A stretch of DNA of 41,086 nt from Methanoregula sp. (GCA_028679075.1 JAJRCF010000025.1:1-41086); one strand, 5' to 3'. Shown: positions 21,460-30,427, numbered from the stretch's first letter. Made by a program: numbers and translations. The notes: a model not told the origin generated them from the sequence alone.

Positions 21460-21612
21460 ATGAACCAGAACCGGAAAAAAAAGGAGACCCGGAAGAATTC
21501 CCGGGATAAGAAAATTACCGTATCAGATCATTCCCTTTTCCTCGTCCTTGGCGGGGCTCTCCTCCTGTCAGTCATTATTATCGGTGTTCTTATTTACACC
21601 TCCCCGGCGTGA
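21460..21612 (+). CDS. 50-residue single-pass membrane protein
   Basis: A short gene with ATG at 21460-21462 and stop TGA at 21610-21612. The first 22 residues are strongly basic (MNQNRKKKETRKNSRDKK), followed by one hydrophobic helix (SLFLVLGGALLLSVIIIGVLIY) and TSPA. A basic cytoplasmic start with a single helix is the usual N-in topology. GGTG lies upstream and a hairpin terminator begins right after the stop, which supports a real transcription unit. No family is recognised. It follows the coiled-coil gene by 127 nt. Confidence 0.6.
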   Translation: MNQNRKKKETRKNSRDKKITVSDHSLFLVLGGALLLSVIIIGVLIYTSPA

Positions 21613-21636
21613 GCATCCCGGCGGGAACCGGGATGC
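21613..21636 (+). terminator. Hairpin terminator of the 50-residue gene
   Basis: A perfect 9-bp stem (GCATCCCGG / CCGGGATGC) with a 6-nt loop starts immediately after the stop codon; a short T run (TATTTTT) follows 11 nt later. Confidence 0.65.
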
Positions 21637-21675
21637 AGGAACCGGTATTTTTCAGTCGGGTGTTGGGTTACATTT

Positions 21676-21685
21676 AAAAAAAAAA
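21676..21685 (-). terminator. T10 terminator of the chemoreceptor operon
   Basis: Ten T on the minus strand, about 190 nt after the cheW stop codon. The gap between holds GC-rich sequence without a convincing gene. Confidence 0.45.
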
Positions 21686-21872
21686 GATCTCATCCGTTTC
21701 AGGAATACAGAAGCCTGAAAAGCAGGACCCTGAGGGAAATGTTCCGGCATTTCCCTGTGCCTGGTGTGCAGAGCTCGTGGTCTCCGCCCCTCCCGGATGC
21801 CGGACCGTCCCGGCAGGTCCGGTCCGTCATCCACATACCGGATGGGGTGTGTGCAGTTATCCGCGTTCCCGA

Positions 21873-22406
21873 TCACAGGGTTGAATCGATATCGCCGAGC
21901 AGTTTTTTGATATCGATCCAGATGATCAGCTCGTTGATCTCCTTCTCCTTGACCTTGATCTTTCGCTTGATGATCCCCAGGATCGAGGTATCTTCCTTGC
22001 TGACGGATGCCGATGTGTAATCGACCTGGTTTCCCTCGAATGTCGATACGGATGTCACATCATCAACAAGGATGCTGATCTTCGACTTGGCCATCTTTTC
22101 ATCGAGGACAATGATCCGGGACGCCTCGAGAGACGTGCTGCTCTCTTCGGTGATGTTCAACCGGTGCTTGAGGTCGATGATCATGGTGATCTCGCCCCGC
22201 AGGTCGATGATTCCCCTCACGTAGGAGGGAACATTGGGGAGTTTGGTGATCGTCGTATACTCGACAACCTCCTTGACATCGAAGAGATCGATGGCAAAGT
22301 GTTCGCTTCCCAGTACAAATTCAACGACCTGTATGGTCTCGGTCATCTTCTCGGTAGGAACGGGATTTTTTGCCGTTGCAACAGGTTCACTTGCCTTTGC
22401 TGACAT
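21873..22406 (-). CDS. cheW: Chemotaxis coupling protein CheW
   Basis: A 177-residue CheW, linking chemoreceptors to the kinase CheA. The ATG at 22404-22406 is preferred over a TTG 6 nt upstream because GGGAGGG lies at the right distance. After a 25-residue flexible start, the SH3-like CheW fold runs from EFVLGSEHFAIDLFDVKEVV to LGDIDSTL. Hallmarks are ITKLPNVPSYVRGIIDLRGEITMIIDL, the standard receptor/kinase contact, and ISILVDDVTSV. It is the last gene of the operon, 18 nt after the chemoreceptor gene. No CheA is in the window. Confidence 0.93.
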   Translation of the reverse strand: MSAKASEPVATAKNPVPTEKMTETIQVVEFVLGSEHFAIDLFDVKEVVEYTTITKLPNVPSYVRGIIDLRGEITMIIDLKHRLNITEESSTSLEASRIIVLDEKMAKSKISILVDDVTSVSTFEGNQVDYTSASVSKEDTSILGIIKRKIKVKEKEINELIIWIDIKKLLGDIDSTL

Positions 22407-22424
22407 GGGCAATTCCCTCCCGTA

Positions 22425-23903
22425 TTAGTCCACCTTGAATCGTTTGTTGGCTTCCATGGCCTGGACAGCAACGTCGTTGACGGTCTGGATCATCCGTGTG
22501 ATCTCGTCAATTGCTGCCGCAGACTCTTCAGTTGCTGCAGCGGTGTCTCCGGACTCCTTGGCGGTTTCTTCGATCAGTTTTGCAACTTCGTGGACACTTG
22601 CCGTGATCTCCTCGGTGGTTGCGGCCTGCTCTTCCGTGGCAGCTGCGACTTCCGAAGCGCTGTTTGCCACGGCTTCGGCTGCCACCTGGATCTGCCGGAA
22701 TGCCTCTACCGCCTGCTGGGACTCTTCGGAGCCTTTGCTGACAAGGGTCTTGGACAATTCCATGGCCTCGGTTGCCTTCTTGGTGGCAAGGTTGAGCTGC
22801 GTGATCATCTCCTCGATCTTTTCCGCGCTTGAACGGGATTCCTGGGCCAGTGATTTGACTTCCGATGCGACAACAGCAAAGCCCCTGCCGTGTTCTCCCG
22901 CACGGGCCGCCTCAATTGCGGCGTTGAGGGCGAGCAGGTTCGTCTGGCTTGCGAGGTCCCGGATCAGGATAATGATCTTGCCGATATCGGTCATCTGCTT
23001 CTCGATATCTTTAACGATACTGTACGTGTTGTCGGACGATTTGGAGATCTCTGTCATATCCTTGTTGACATTGTCTGCAAGGATTGCGCCGCTCTTCGCC
23101 GAGTCCTTCGCCTTGTTTGCCTGGGTGGATACGCTCTCCATGCTCGAGGTGATTTCCTCAACTGCGGCACTCATGTCCTGCATTGCCTTGGACATCTGTT
23201 CGATGCCTTCAGAGGATTTCTGGGCATTTTCTGAGACAACGCCGGCATTCTTGGCGATCTGGTTGACGCTCTTGGAGGCGTCTTCGACACTTTTTGCCGC
23301 ATTGTCTGTTGTGGCGGTCAGGTTTGTCATCTGGTTGTTGACATCGCCAATGTTCTTCTCAAGGCTGATCACGATGCCGCGGACCGCATCCCGGAGCTTA
23401 ATGATCTGCTCATAAACATCCTTGGTGTCTTCATCCGGTTTCAAAAGCTCGACGCGGACCGTGAGATCGCCTGCTGCCATCTTGCCATACGCCCCGGACA
23501 GGATATCCACCTGGCCGGCCATGAAATCCGCGCTTTTAACGATTTTCGTGATTTCATTGTACGTAACATAGACGTACTTCACATTCCCCCGCTCATCCAG
23601 GAGGGGGATGTTTGCCCTGACGATGACGTGTGTCCCCGTGGGAGTTTCCAGGGTGCTCTGGCCGTGGGATACCCGTTTTGTGGTGATCGCATCCTGAATG
23701 GTCTCCCCGGAATCCTTCAGGTACTTGATCATGTTCTGTGACCGGAGATCGCTGATCCGGATCGCGAGCAGCCTGTCCTTGCTGTAACCGACCATCTTGG
23801 CAAATGCATCATTCGCCATCAGGATCTTGAGGTCCGCATCAATAACCACCTGTGCAAGTGGGTTCTTTTCAAACATCTCATTGAATTCGCTTATCTCTAC
23901 CAT
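22425..23903 (-). CDS. Soluble PAS-containing methyl-accepting chemotaxis protein
   Basis: A 492-residue chemoreceptor without membrane helices. A PAS domain covers about 5-120 ([31 protein letters not shown]), a short HAMP-like linker about 135-185 (AAGDLTVRV), and the signalling coiled coil the rest. The hairpin tip is intact ([30 protein letters not shown]), and the Glu/Ala-rich flanks hold likely methylation sites (e.g. [12 protein letters not shown]). The ATG at 23901-23903 starts 5 nt after the transporter stop with GGTGA, rather than the upstream GTG. A soluble receptor senses an internal signal; gene order suggests this signal follows from the transporter's substrate. Confidence 0.92.
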   Translation of the reverse strand: MVEISEFNEMFEKNPLAQVVIDADLKILMANDAFAKMVGYSKDRLLAIRISDLRSQNMIKYLKDSGETIQDAITTKRVSHGQSTLETPTGTHVIVRANIPLLDERGNVKYVYVTYNEITKIVKSADFMAGQVDILSGAYGKMAAGDLTVRVELLKPDEDTKDVYEQIIKLRDAVRGIVISLEKNIGDVNNQMTNLTATTDNAAKSVEDASKSVNQIAKNAGVVSENAQKSSEGIEQMSKAMQDMSAAVEEITSSMESVSTQANKAKDSAKSGAILADNVNKDMTEISKSSDNTYSIVKDIEKQMTDIGKIIILIRDLASQTNLLALNAAIEAARAGEHGRGFAVVASEVKSLAQESRSSAEKIEEMITQLNLATKKATEAMELSKTLVSKGSEESQQAVEAFRQIQVAAEAVANSASEVAAATEEQAATTEEITASVHEVAKLIEETAKESGDTAAATEESAAAIDEITRMIQTVNDVAVQAMEANKRFKVD

Positions 23904-23908
23904 CGTAA

Positions 23909-24505
23909 TCACCCGAGATTAATTACCTTCTCTTTGAATACTTCGTTCATTACTTCCCCAAGGCTGGTGTACATTGCAGCGAGCCCGCAGAGGATCCCTT
24001 CATAACCGGCGATGTGAATGATCGTTTCACTGCCGAGTGCGTTACCTACGACAAGCAGGATGAAGAGCAGTACCAGGAGGCCGAATACTACCTGGAGCGC
24101 CTTTGAGAGACGGAACGTGATGACAAACATCACGAGCGAGAACAGGCCCCATAATGCCAGGTACGCGACGAGCGATACCTTGTCGAGTGCCCCGGTCCAT
24201 CCAAGCGCCGGCATCAGCATCATGAAGACCAGCACGATCCAGAAGAACCCGTACGATATGAACGCGAGCATACCAAACGTGTTGTTCTTCTTCCACTCCA
24301 TAATTCCGGCAATGACCTGTGCAATGCCACCGAAGAATATGCCCATGGCAAAGACCACGGACCCCAATGCAAAGAATCCTGCGTTGTGCAGGTTCAGGAT
24401 AATCGTTGTCATACCGAACGCCAGCAGGCCCAGTACGCCCGGGTTTGCCGTTGTATCGGAAATTCTTATTACATTCTTGAATACTTCGTCAACTGTTTCT
24501 GTCAT
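23909..24505 (-). CDS. GPR1/FUN34/YaaH-family acetate transporter
   Basis: A 198-residue membrane protein with six hydrophobic helices. The family motif NPGxLGL is present as [14 protein letters not shown] near 22-35. The family includes acetate/succinate carriers SatP (E. coli) and AceP (Methanosarcina), so acetate or a similar small acid is the likely substrate; many hydrogenotrophic Methanomicrobiales need acetate as a carbon source. The ATG has GGTGA at 6 nt, overlapping the stop of the small gene before it. The following soluble chemoreceptor begins 5 nt after its stop codon. Confidence 0.9.
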   Translation of the reverse strand: MTETVDEVFKNVIRISDTTANPGVLGLLAFGMTTIILNLHNAGFFALGSVVFAMGIFFGGIAQVIAGIMEWKKNNTFGMLAFISYGFFWIVLVFMMLMPALGWTGALDKVSLVAYLALWGLFSLVMFVITFRLSKALQVVFGLLVLLFILLVVGNALGSETIIHIAGYEGILCGLAAMYTSLGEVMNEVFKEKVINLG

Positions 24506-24511
24506 TTGTAA

Positions 24512-24676
24512 TCACCACATTCCTCTGATTTCGTTCATCTCATCCATACCCGTTGAGCGCAGCCAGACATACAGGAGCTGGGTCCGGCTGGCGTCGGAAG
24601 AAGAAGACCCGATCACAATCGGCATGTCCCGCCAGAATCCCGCGGGGCTCCTCATCTTCAGATCGTTTGACATCAT
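24512..24676 (-). CDS. 54-residue protein of unknown function
   Basis: A short gene with tandem ATGs at 24674-24676 and 24671-24673, behind GGGAG at 5 nt spacing. The 54-residue product starts MMSNDLKMRSPAGFWRDM and ends MNEIRGMW; it contains a Ser-rich turn (IGSSSSDASRTQ) and a LLYVWLRS helix, with no clear membrane segment. The stop codon is joined to the ribosome binding site of the transporter gene, so it belongs to the same operon. No family is recognised. Confidence 0.6.
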   Translation of the reverse strand: MMSNDLKMRSPAGFWRDMPIVIGSSSSDASRTQLLYVWLRSTGMDEMNEIRGMW

Positions 24677-24694
24677 GACTGCTCCCTCTCCATG

Positions 24695-24850
24695 CTACTC
24701 CGGTGTGCCCAGATTTCTCAGGGCAAAATACTCGTCCAGTGTTACCGATAACTGCGACAAGAGTTCCCGCTGTTCCTGCAAACCGTTCCGTTCGCCCGGG
24801 TAAAGGGAGAACATACCTGAATCACGTGTTTGTGTCGAGTCTTCCATCAT
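24695..24850 (-). CDS. 51-residue protein of unknown function
   Basis: The frame is open much further upstream, but the ATG at 24848-24850 has GGAG exactly 6 nt before it and sits about 55 nt after a predicted transcription start. The 51-residue product is polar, with a helical second half (LQEQRELLSQLSVTLDEYFALRN). It lies 18 nt before the next small gene and is the first gene of the transporter/chemoreceptor operon. No family is recognised. Confidence 0.5.
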   Translation of the reverse strand: MMEDSTQTRDSGMFSLYPGERNGLQEQRELLSQLSVTLDEYFALRNLGTPE

Positions 24851-24928
24851 TCTCATCTCCAAAGTGTTGCAGCACAATCTTATCTGCCAAGCATTTTGCT
24901 GGGATACACCCATTTTTGCAACAATCAT

Positions 24929-24936
24929 GTTATAAA
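24929..24936 (-). promoter_or_regulatory. Box A of the transporter/chemoreceptor operon
   Basis: TTTATAAC on the minus strand, preceded by TTTG. A start near 24905 is predicted, giving a leader of about 55 nt before the first small gene. Confidence 0.5.
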
Positions 24937-24979
24937 CAAACTTATTTGCTTTGCAAATATGCACGGCATATTCGCTGCA

Positions 24980-24987
24980 TTTATAAC
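24980..24987 (+). promoter_or_regulatory. Box A candidate of the HTH-histidine kinase gene
   Basis: TTTATAAC on the plus strand, the same 8 bases as the divergent box A about 50 nt away. It predicts a start near 25009, which would favour the Met codon at 25022; a weaker AT-rich element near 24953-24961 would fit the ATG at 25004. Confidence 0.4.
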
Positions 24988-25003
24988 TTGGGCCGGTGAA
25001 TTC

Positions 25004-27088
25004 ATGTATACAGAGACGGAAATGGCAGAGTATCAGACAGAGATTATCCGGATCAAGGAATTGCTGGCAACCCATCCTGACGGGATGAGCATCACGGAAA
25101 TATCCGCGGTGCTGGATATGAACCGTAATACTGTTGCCAAATACATGGATATTCTCCAGATCCAAGGGGCAGTTGACGGGCGCAAGAGGGGGACCTCAAA
25201 AGTCTATTACCAGTCCGAACGCCTCCCGGTCACATCGCTCCGGAAAATCTGCACCCGCCCGTTTTTTGTCATTGATCACGAAGGAGAGATCATCGACCAG
25301 AACCAGGAATTCTGCACCCTTGTGGCGATGACGGGAGACCAGATCTCCGGCCATTCGCTCGAAAACCTGCCCATCCGGTACCTTGACGGGATCCAGCCCG
25401 GCCAACTGGTAAAAGCAGTACTGAAAGGAAACGAGCAACGGATCCGTGCCCAGGTACGGAAGGATGAAAAAACCCAGCCGGTTACCCTTCTCATGGTCCC
25501 GGTGGTATTTGAGAATGGCAAGCCCGGGGTCTCTGTCATGGTTGACCTGGATAACCCGTCCGCAGAGATGAGCAGGAAAGATACCACCTCTCCGGATGTC
25601 CTAGCTCTGCTGGATGACGAGATGGAATATGTTGTCCGGCGTACTGCGGAAGGGATCACGCGGTATGTAAATGAGACCTATTGCCGTGCAGTTGGAAAGA
25701 GCCGTGAAGAACTGATCGGCCGTCCCTTCAAGCCCCTGATTTCCCCGGAAGATGCGGACCGGATCCAGATCCATCTCGCTGGTCTTTCGATCAAATATCC
25801 CGTGGGGACGATCGAATACCGGGTCGTTATGGCGAACGGTGAATTACGGTACCAGCGGTGGCAGGACCGGGCGCTTTTCAATTCGCGGGGGGAACTGGAC
25901 ACCATCAATTCGTTTGGCATCGATATCACCGATCAGGTCCTCACTTCCCAGAAACTGAAAAAGACCCAGGAAACCCTTGAGGAGACCATCGTCCACCGGA
26001 CCGAGGAACTGCGCGGGATCAACCGCCAGCTCTATTCGGAAATTGCCCAGCGGGAACGGATGGAGGAACAGCTCCTCCTTGCCCAGTTTGCCATGGACCG
26101 GGCAACGGACATGGTCTTCTGGATCGACCAGGATGCCCGGATCAGGTATGCAAACGATGTTGCCGCGGAGGGCCTGTTGTACTCAAGAAATGAGTTGCTG
26201 GACTGCCAGTTTGGCGATGTTGTCCCGTTTTATTCCCTTGGGGAATGGGATCTCCTCTGGCAGGATCTCAAGACCGGACGACCGGTCTCCCGTGAAACAC
26301 ATGTTGTAAAAAAAGATGGCACGGGCATACCTGCCGACGTCCGGCTGACCTACCTGGAGTTCCGGGGCAAGGAGTTTGTCTACTGTTCATCGCGTGACCT
26401 GTCAGAGCGCATCCGCATGGACCGGGCGCTCAAGGAAGCCAACAAGAAGATCAATGTCTATACCAGTATTGCCCGGCATGACATCCAGAACAAGATCACT
26501 ATCGTGCTTGCGTATCTCGGAAGGATAAAAAAAGCCATCACCGATCCCGTACTCCTCGAGTACCTCAACCGCCAGGAGCATGCCGTAAAAGCGATCCGGA
26601 CCGAGATCAACATGACGCGGGACTTCAAGGATATGGGCCTTCGTTCCCCGGAATGGCAGAATATCACCGCGATCATTGCCGGAGTGATAAGACAGTACGA
26701 GCAAAAACCGGTCAGGATTATATCGGACCTCCCGGACGTGGAAATATTTGCAGATGCCCAGCTGGACCGTGTCTTTGACCGTCTTATGGAAAAAATAACC
26801 GGCACCGGTGATGCAGCCCGGGAAATACAGGTAAGCCACCAGATCCGGGACGGTGCCCTGATCATTTCTTTCAATGACAATGGCCCCGGTTTCTCTGCCG
26901 AAGAAAAAGACCAGCTCTTTGATATCCAGCACGATGGTTCAGGAAACCGGGGCCTGTTCATTGCCCGGGAGATCCTTTCCCTGACCGATATCGTGCTCTC
27001 AGAAACCGGGGAACCCGGACAGGGTGCACGGTTTGAGATACGGATTCCGGAGACTTACTATCGCTTTTTGCAGGAAACAGCGAACTGA
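25004..27088 (+). CDS. HTH-PAS-histidine kinase fusion
   Basis: A 694-residue cytoplasmic protein if it starts at ATG 25004 (GGTGA at 4 nt); Met 25022 is an alternative. Residues about 8-70 form a winged helix-turn-helix (MSITEISAVLDMNRNTVAKYMDILQ, then a basic RKRGTSKVYY wing). Three PAS domains follow at about 85-185, 205-330 and 375-490, with a coiled coil near 335-370. The kinase core has H492 in ARHDIQNKI, the archaeal variant, and an HATPase with FNDNGPGF and GNRGLFIAREI. DNA-binding and kinase parts in one chain suggest a regulator that senses, binds DNA and phosphorylates. It is divergent from the transporter operon and followed by a receiver gene. Confidence 0.88.
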   Translation: MYTETEMAEYQTEIIRIKELLATHPDGMSITEISAVLDMNRNTVAKYMDILQIQGAVDGRKRGTSKVYYQSERLPVTSLRKICTRPFFVIDHEGEIIDQNQEFCTLVAMTGDQISGHSLENLPIRYLDGIQPGQLVKAVLKGNEQRIRAQVRKDEKTQPVTLLMVPVVFENGKPGVSVMVDLDNPSAEMSRKDTTSPDVLALLDDEMEYVVRRTAEGITRYVNETYCRAVGKSREELIGRPFKPLISPEDADRIQIHLAGLSIKYPVGTIEYRVVMANGELRYQRWQDRALFNSRGELDTINSFGIDITDQVLTSQKLKKTQETLEETIVHRTEELRGINRQLYSEIAQRERMEEQLLLAQFAMDRATDMVFWIDQDARIRYANDVAAEGLLYSRNELLDCQFGDVVPFYSLGEWDLLWQDLKTGRPVSRETHVVKKDGTGIPADVRLTYLEFRGKEFVYCSSRDLSERIRMDRALKEANKKINVYTSIARHDIQNKITIVLAYLGRIKKAITDPVLLEYLNRQEHAVKAIRTEINMTRDFKDMGLRSPEWQNITAIIAGVIRQYEQKPVRIISDLPDVEIFADAQLDRVFDRLMEKITGTGDAAREIQVSHQIRDGALIISFNDNGPGFSAEEKDQLFDIQHDGSGNRGLFIAREILSLTDIVLSETGEPGQGARFEIRIPETYYRFLQETAN

Positions 27089-27104
27089 TTCCAGTATCTG
27101 TGTC

Positions 27105-27125
27105 TTTTTTATGCAAATCTTTTTT
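27105..27125 (+). terminator. Two T6 runs after the HTH-kinase gene
   Basis: T runs at 27105-27110 and 27120-27125, 17 nt after the stop codon. Confidence 0.5.
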
Positions 27126-27162
27126 ATTAACCTGATGTATATCCCTGATAAAAAGAACAACG

Positions 27163-27171
27163 TATAAATAT
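27163..27171 (+). promoter_or_regulatory. Box A of the stand-alone receiver gene
   Basis: TATAAATAT, 42 nt before the ATG; transcription should start near 27192. The receiver therefore has its own promoter despite lying next to the kinase. Confidence 0.55.
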
Positions 27172-27212
27172 GGCCGTCCTGTAACAAAATACTGGGTAGT
27201 GAGGTTATACCG

Positions 27213-27593
27213 ATGCCACGGATCCTTCTTGTCGATGATGATCGGGACATTCTTGATATTATGCGTCTCGACCTCGAAGACGACCCGGAGAATTCGGTAG
27301 ATACTACGAACGTCGCGGCAGAGGCGATTGAGAAAGTCAGGAAGCAGCCGTATGACGTGATCATCTCTGACTGGCGCATGCCCGGGATGAATGGTACTGA
27401 GCTGATCCGGAACCTGCGCAACGACGGGTGTCCGTCCTATATCATCCTGTATTCCGGCTATACCCTGAACACCCAGATCCGCAGTGCGCTTGACTGCGGG
27501 GCCGACTATTATCTCCACCGGGGCGGCGATCCGGACCAGGAATTTGCCGAGCTCCGCCGCGTTATCGGGACAATAACCAAAAAGAAGACCTGA
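27213..27593 (+). CDS. Stand-alone receiver domain protein
   Basis: A 126-residue single-domain response regulator. It has the acidic pocket VDDD (residues 7-10), the phospho-acceptor D53 in IISDWRMPGMNG, and a Ser at the Thr position (LYSGYT). The conserved Lys is replaced: GADYYLHRGGDP has Arg103 where related archaeal receivers have K (AKGGNP in the large kinase at the left of this window). GAGGT lies 7 nt upstream of the ATG. The upstream HTH-kinase is the natural partner, although a separate promoter and terminator pair is present. Confidence 0.9.
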   Translation: MPRILLVDDDRDILDIMRLDLEDDPENSVDTTNVAAEAIEKVRKQPYDVIISDWRMPGMNGTELIRNLRNDGCPSYIILYSGYTLNTQIRSALDCGADYYLHRGGDPDQEFAELRRVIGTITKKKT

Positions 27594-27667
27594 CCCCTCC
27601 CGGTTGCCGCCCTCTCCCGATCTCCGGGTATGGACCCGCCAGTACGCCCGGGCACTCGATCCGGGTA

Positions 27668-27675
27668 TTTTTTTT
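27668..27675 (+). terminator. T8 terminator of the receiver gene
   Basis: Eight T, 75 nt after the stop codon. The nearby ACTC-A6-GAGT dyad (27708-27721) gives a T6 for the convergent ATPase gene on the other strand. Confidence 0.5.
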
Positions 27676-27726
27676 ATTTTGCCTGTTATCCTGGCAAACG
27701 AGCCGGACTCAAAAAAGAGTGTGATG

Positions 27727-30315
27727 TTAATCCGTGGAAACCGGGTTTTTTCTGCCGGTATAATACCGGAACGATACCCGCAGCAGGAACCCGATCACGA
27801 GTACGGACGCGGTCGCAACGATGATCGTTAACCACTGGGACAGGGAGAGCGGGACCGTTGAGAAGACCGTACCGCCATACTGGACCAGCGCGATCTGGAG
27901 GATGAGGACCAGCCCCATGATGACAAAGAACATCGGGTTGCCTGAAAAGAATGGCGGCATCTTCCCGTCAAGGGCCCGGCAGTTGATCCCGTTCCAGATC
28001 GCGGCGATGATGAACGCGGAGAAGAAGACGGTGGTGATCTCTTCCGGTGTCGAGCCGCCCAGAAAGCCGGTTGCCATCTGGAGGATCCCGGCAATGATCA
28101 GGAATGCACCAGTCACGATGATCGAGAGCCACATGAACGGCGTGATGATGGTCGTATCCTGCGGGATCGGCTGTCGCTTCAGCAGTCCCGCATGAGGGGC
28201 TTCGGAGCAGAGTGCGAACGCAGCAAGGGTGTCCATGATGATGTTGATCCAGAGGATCTGGATGATGGTGAACGGTTCCGGGAGCCCGAGGAGCGGGGCG
28301 ATGAAGACGAGGATGCAGGCGCAGAAGTTGATGGTCAGCTGGAAGAGGAGGAACCGCTGGATATTCTCGTAGAGCGACCTGCCCCACCAGACTGCCTGGG
28401 TGATGGAGGCAAACGAGTCGTCGAGCAGGATGATGTCGCTTGCCTCCCGTGCCACCTCGGTCCCGGCAATGCCCATCGCGAACCCGACGTTCGCGTGCTT
28501 GAGGGCCGGGGCATCGTTGGTCCCGTCGCCGGTCACTGCAACCACGTCACCGGATTTCTGGAGCGCCTGGACGAGGAGCAGTTTGTCCATGGGTTCGGCC
28601 CGGGCCATGATGTCGAGGTCGCGTGCGGCGGTCACCTGTTCTTCCGGTGACATGGCGCGGAAGACCGGGCCCGGGACAACTGTCCCGCCTTTGTGGATGC
28701 CCGACTCCTGTGCAATGGCACGGGCGGTCTCCGGGTTATCTCCCGTTACCATGCGTACGCGGATGCCGGCTTTCTGGCAGGTGGCAACCGATTCACCGAT
28801 ATTGTCCCGGAGCTGGTCGCGGATGCCGACATACCCGTCCCATACAAGGGCGGTCTCAGTCTCATCCCCGCTGGCGATCTCCTTGTGTGCAAAGGCAAGG
28901 GTCCGCATGGCACGCCGGGCCAGCACCGAGACGCCTTCGAGGTCCGGCTTCGTAATACAGAGATCGGCGAGGATCTCCGGCGCCCCTTTCACGAGAAGGA
29001 ATGGTTTTCCCTCAATCGTGACGACCGTTGACATCCGTTTCCGGTTCCCGTCAAAGAGGAACTGCCTGGTCTCGTGCATCTCGGCCCGGATATTGGCATA
29101 GTCCAAGCCGTATTCCTTCAGCCAGCGGAGAAGGGCTCCTTCGGTGGAGTTGCCGATTACCGTGGTCTTCTCGCCGTGGGTGTCAAGATGGGCCGTGCCA
29201 TTCACCGCAGCGTTGAGCGTGATCCACTCAATGGGTGTCCGGGGGACTGAATCCGGCATTGCCGGGTTACCGGCCGATGATGCGGCAACGAGCATCTGGT
29301 TCTTTGTCAGCGTGCCGGTCTTGTCCGTGCAGATGGTTGTCGCCGACCCGATCGTCTCGCAGGCGATCAGGCGCCGGACCAGGCAGTTTGCCCGGGTCAT
29401 CTTCCGCATGGCAAGGGAGAGCGAGAGGGCCACGCTCATCGGCAGCCCTTCGGGGACCGCCGCGACCACGATCACGACCGCGAGCATGAAGTAGTGGAGG
29501 ATGTTGTTTGCGGTATCGATGTTGAGGCCGCTCACTTCCCCGACCAGGACCCCGCGGATGAGCAGCGTGCTGCAGATCAGGATCGCCATCGCGTACCCGA
29601 ACCTGCTGATCACCCCGGCCAGTTCCTCGAGTTTCTTCTCGAGTGGTGTCGGGGTGGCATGGTCAATGCCGAGCGAGGCGGCGATCAGGCCCATCTGTGC
29701 GGAGTCGCCCACCGCAGCCGAGATCATCCGCCCTTTCCCGGCAGTCACGTACGTGCCTTTCAGGAGGCGCTCGCTCTCGTCCTTCCGGACCGGTTCGCTC
29801 TCGCCGGTAAAGGCAGATTCGTCTGCGACAAGCCCGTCTGAAGAGAGGATCCACCCGTCAGCGGGGATCGCATCCCCGGCCTCCAGCAGGATCAGGTCGC
29901 CGATCACGATGTCCCGCGAGGACACATTCATCGGGTGGCCGTCCCGGACCACTTTTATCGCCATCTCGTCCCGGTGCGCATTCAGGACATCGAACTCCTT
30001 ACTGCTCCGGTATTCATTGAAGAAGGCGATCCCGGTGGAGAGGAGGATTGCCGCAATGATCCCGAGCGTGTCCAACAGGCCGCTGCCCTTGACAATGGAA
30101 ACTACCATGGATATGGCAACCGCGAAGAGCAGGATCTTGATGATCGGGTCGTCGAATTTTTCCAGGTACTGCTTCCAGAGGGGTTCCCGCACCGGGGGGG
30201 TCATCATGTTGGCGCCGTACTGTGTACGCATCGCCCCGACACGGTCGGAGGAAAGGCCGGAGGTACCAACCATTGCTGTTATTTTTTCCAGGGGGATCAG
30301 CGGGTCTTCTTTCAT
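27727..30315 (-). CDS. P-type calcium-transporting ATPase
   Basis: An 862-residue P2-type cation pump. The A domain has TGES at 170-173, helix M4 has VPEGLP at 287-292, the phosphorylated Asp is D331 in ICTDKTGTLT, and the hinge is GDGTNDAPAL. About ten membrane helices are visible in the usual 2+2+6 plan. PEGLP with the MSVALSLSLAMRKM context is typical of plasma-membrane type Ca2+ ATPases (P2B-like), so calcium export is likely; manganese or another cation cannot be excluded. There is no calmodulin-type tail. Two genes upstream on the same strand (a small membrane protein and a glycosyltransferase) may share a transcript; the gap is 112 nt. Confidence 0.92.
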   Translation of the reverse strand: MKEDPLIPLEKITAMVGTSGLSSDRVGAMRTQYGANMMTPPVREPLWKQYLEKFDDPIIKILLFAVAISMVVSIVKGSGLLDTLGIIAAILLSTGIAFFNEYRSSKEFDVLNAHRDEMAIKVVRDGHPMNVSSRDIVIGDLILLEAGDAIPADGWILSSDGLVADESAFTGESEPVRKDESERLLKGTYVTAGKGRMISAAVGDSAQMGLIAASLGIDHATPTPLEKKLEELAGVISRFGYAMAILICSTLLIRGVLVGEVSGLNIDTANNILHYFMLAVVIVVAAVPEGLPMSVALSLSLAMRKMTRANCLVRRLIACETIGSATTICTDKTGTLTKNQMLVAASSAGNPAMPDSVPRTPIEWITLNAAVNGTAHLDTHGEKTTVIGNSTEGALLRWLKEYGLDYANIRAEMHETRQFLFDGNRKRMSTVVTIEGKPFLLVKGAPEILADLCITKPDLEGVSVLARRAMRTLAFAHKEIASGDETETALVWDGYVGIRDQLRDNIGESVATCQKAGIRVRMVTGDNPETARAIAQESGIHKGGTVVPGPVFRAMSPEEQVTAARDLDIMARAEPMDKLLLVQALQKSGDVVAVTGDGTNDAPALKHANVGFAMGIAGTEVAREASDIILLDDSFASITQAVWWGRSLYENIQRFLLFQLTINFCACILVFIAPLLGLPEPFTIIQILWINIIMDTLAAFALCSEAPHAGLLKRQPIPQDTTIITPFMWLSIIVTGAFLIIAGILQMATGFLGGSTPEEITTVFFSAFIIAAIWNGINCRALDGKMPPFFSGNPMFFVIMGLVLILQIALVQYGGTVFSTVPLSLSQWLTIIVATASVLVIGFLLRVSFRYYTGRKNPVSTD

Positions 30316-30427
30316 GGGGAATTCTCTTCTGTACTTCTCAGGTATATTGGCGAGGTTCGTGTAAAAGAGTGTGGGTATTTACAGGGTATTCGCCCCGTGC
30401 GGGATCACCGGGTAGAGACATTCCCGG

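Noticed and set aside
21652..21876. A 74-codon minus-strand frame after cheW
   Set aside because: It passes through the T10 terminator (read as a run of Phe), lacks a ribosome binding site and has no recognisable domain.
22435..23415. A 326-codon frame antisense to the chemoreceptor
   Set aside because: It is the shadow of the Ala/Glu-rich signalling coiled coil; no start signal or family match.
24851..25165. Upstream extension of the 51-residue gene to a 156-residue protein
   Set aside because: The extension crosses the divergent promoter region and overlaps the HTH-kinase start; GGAG 6 nt before ATG 24850 gives a better start.
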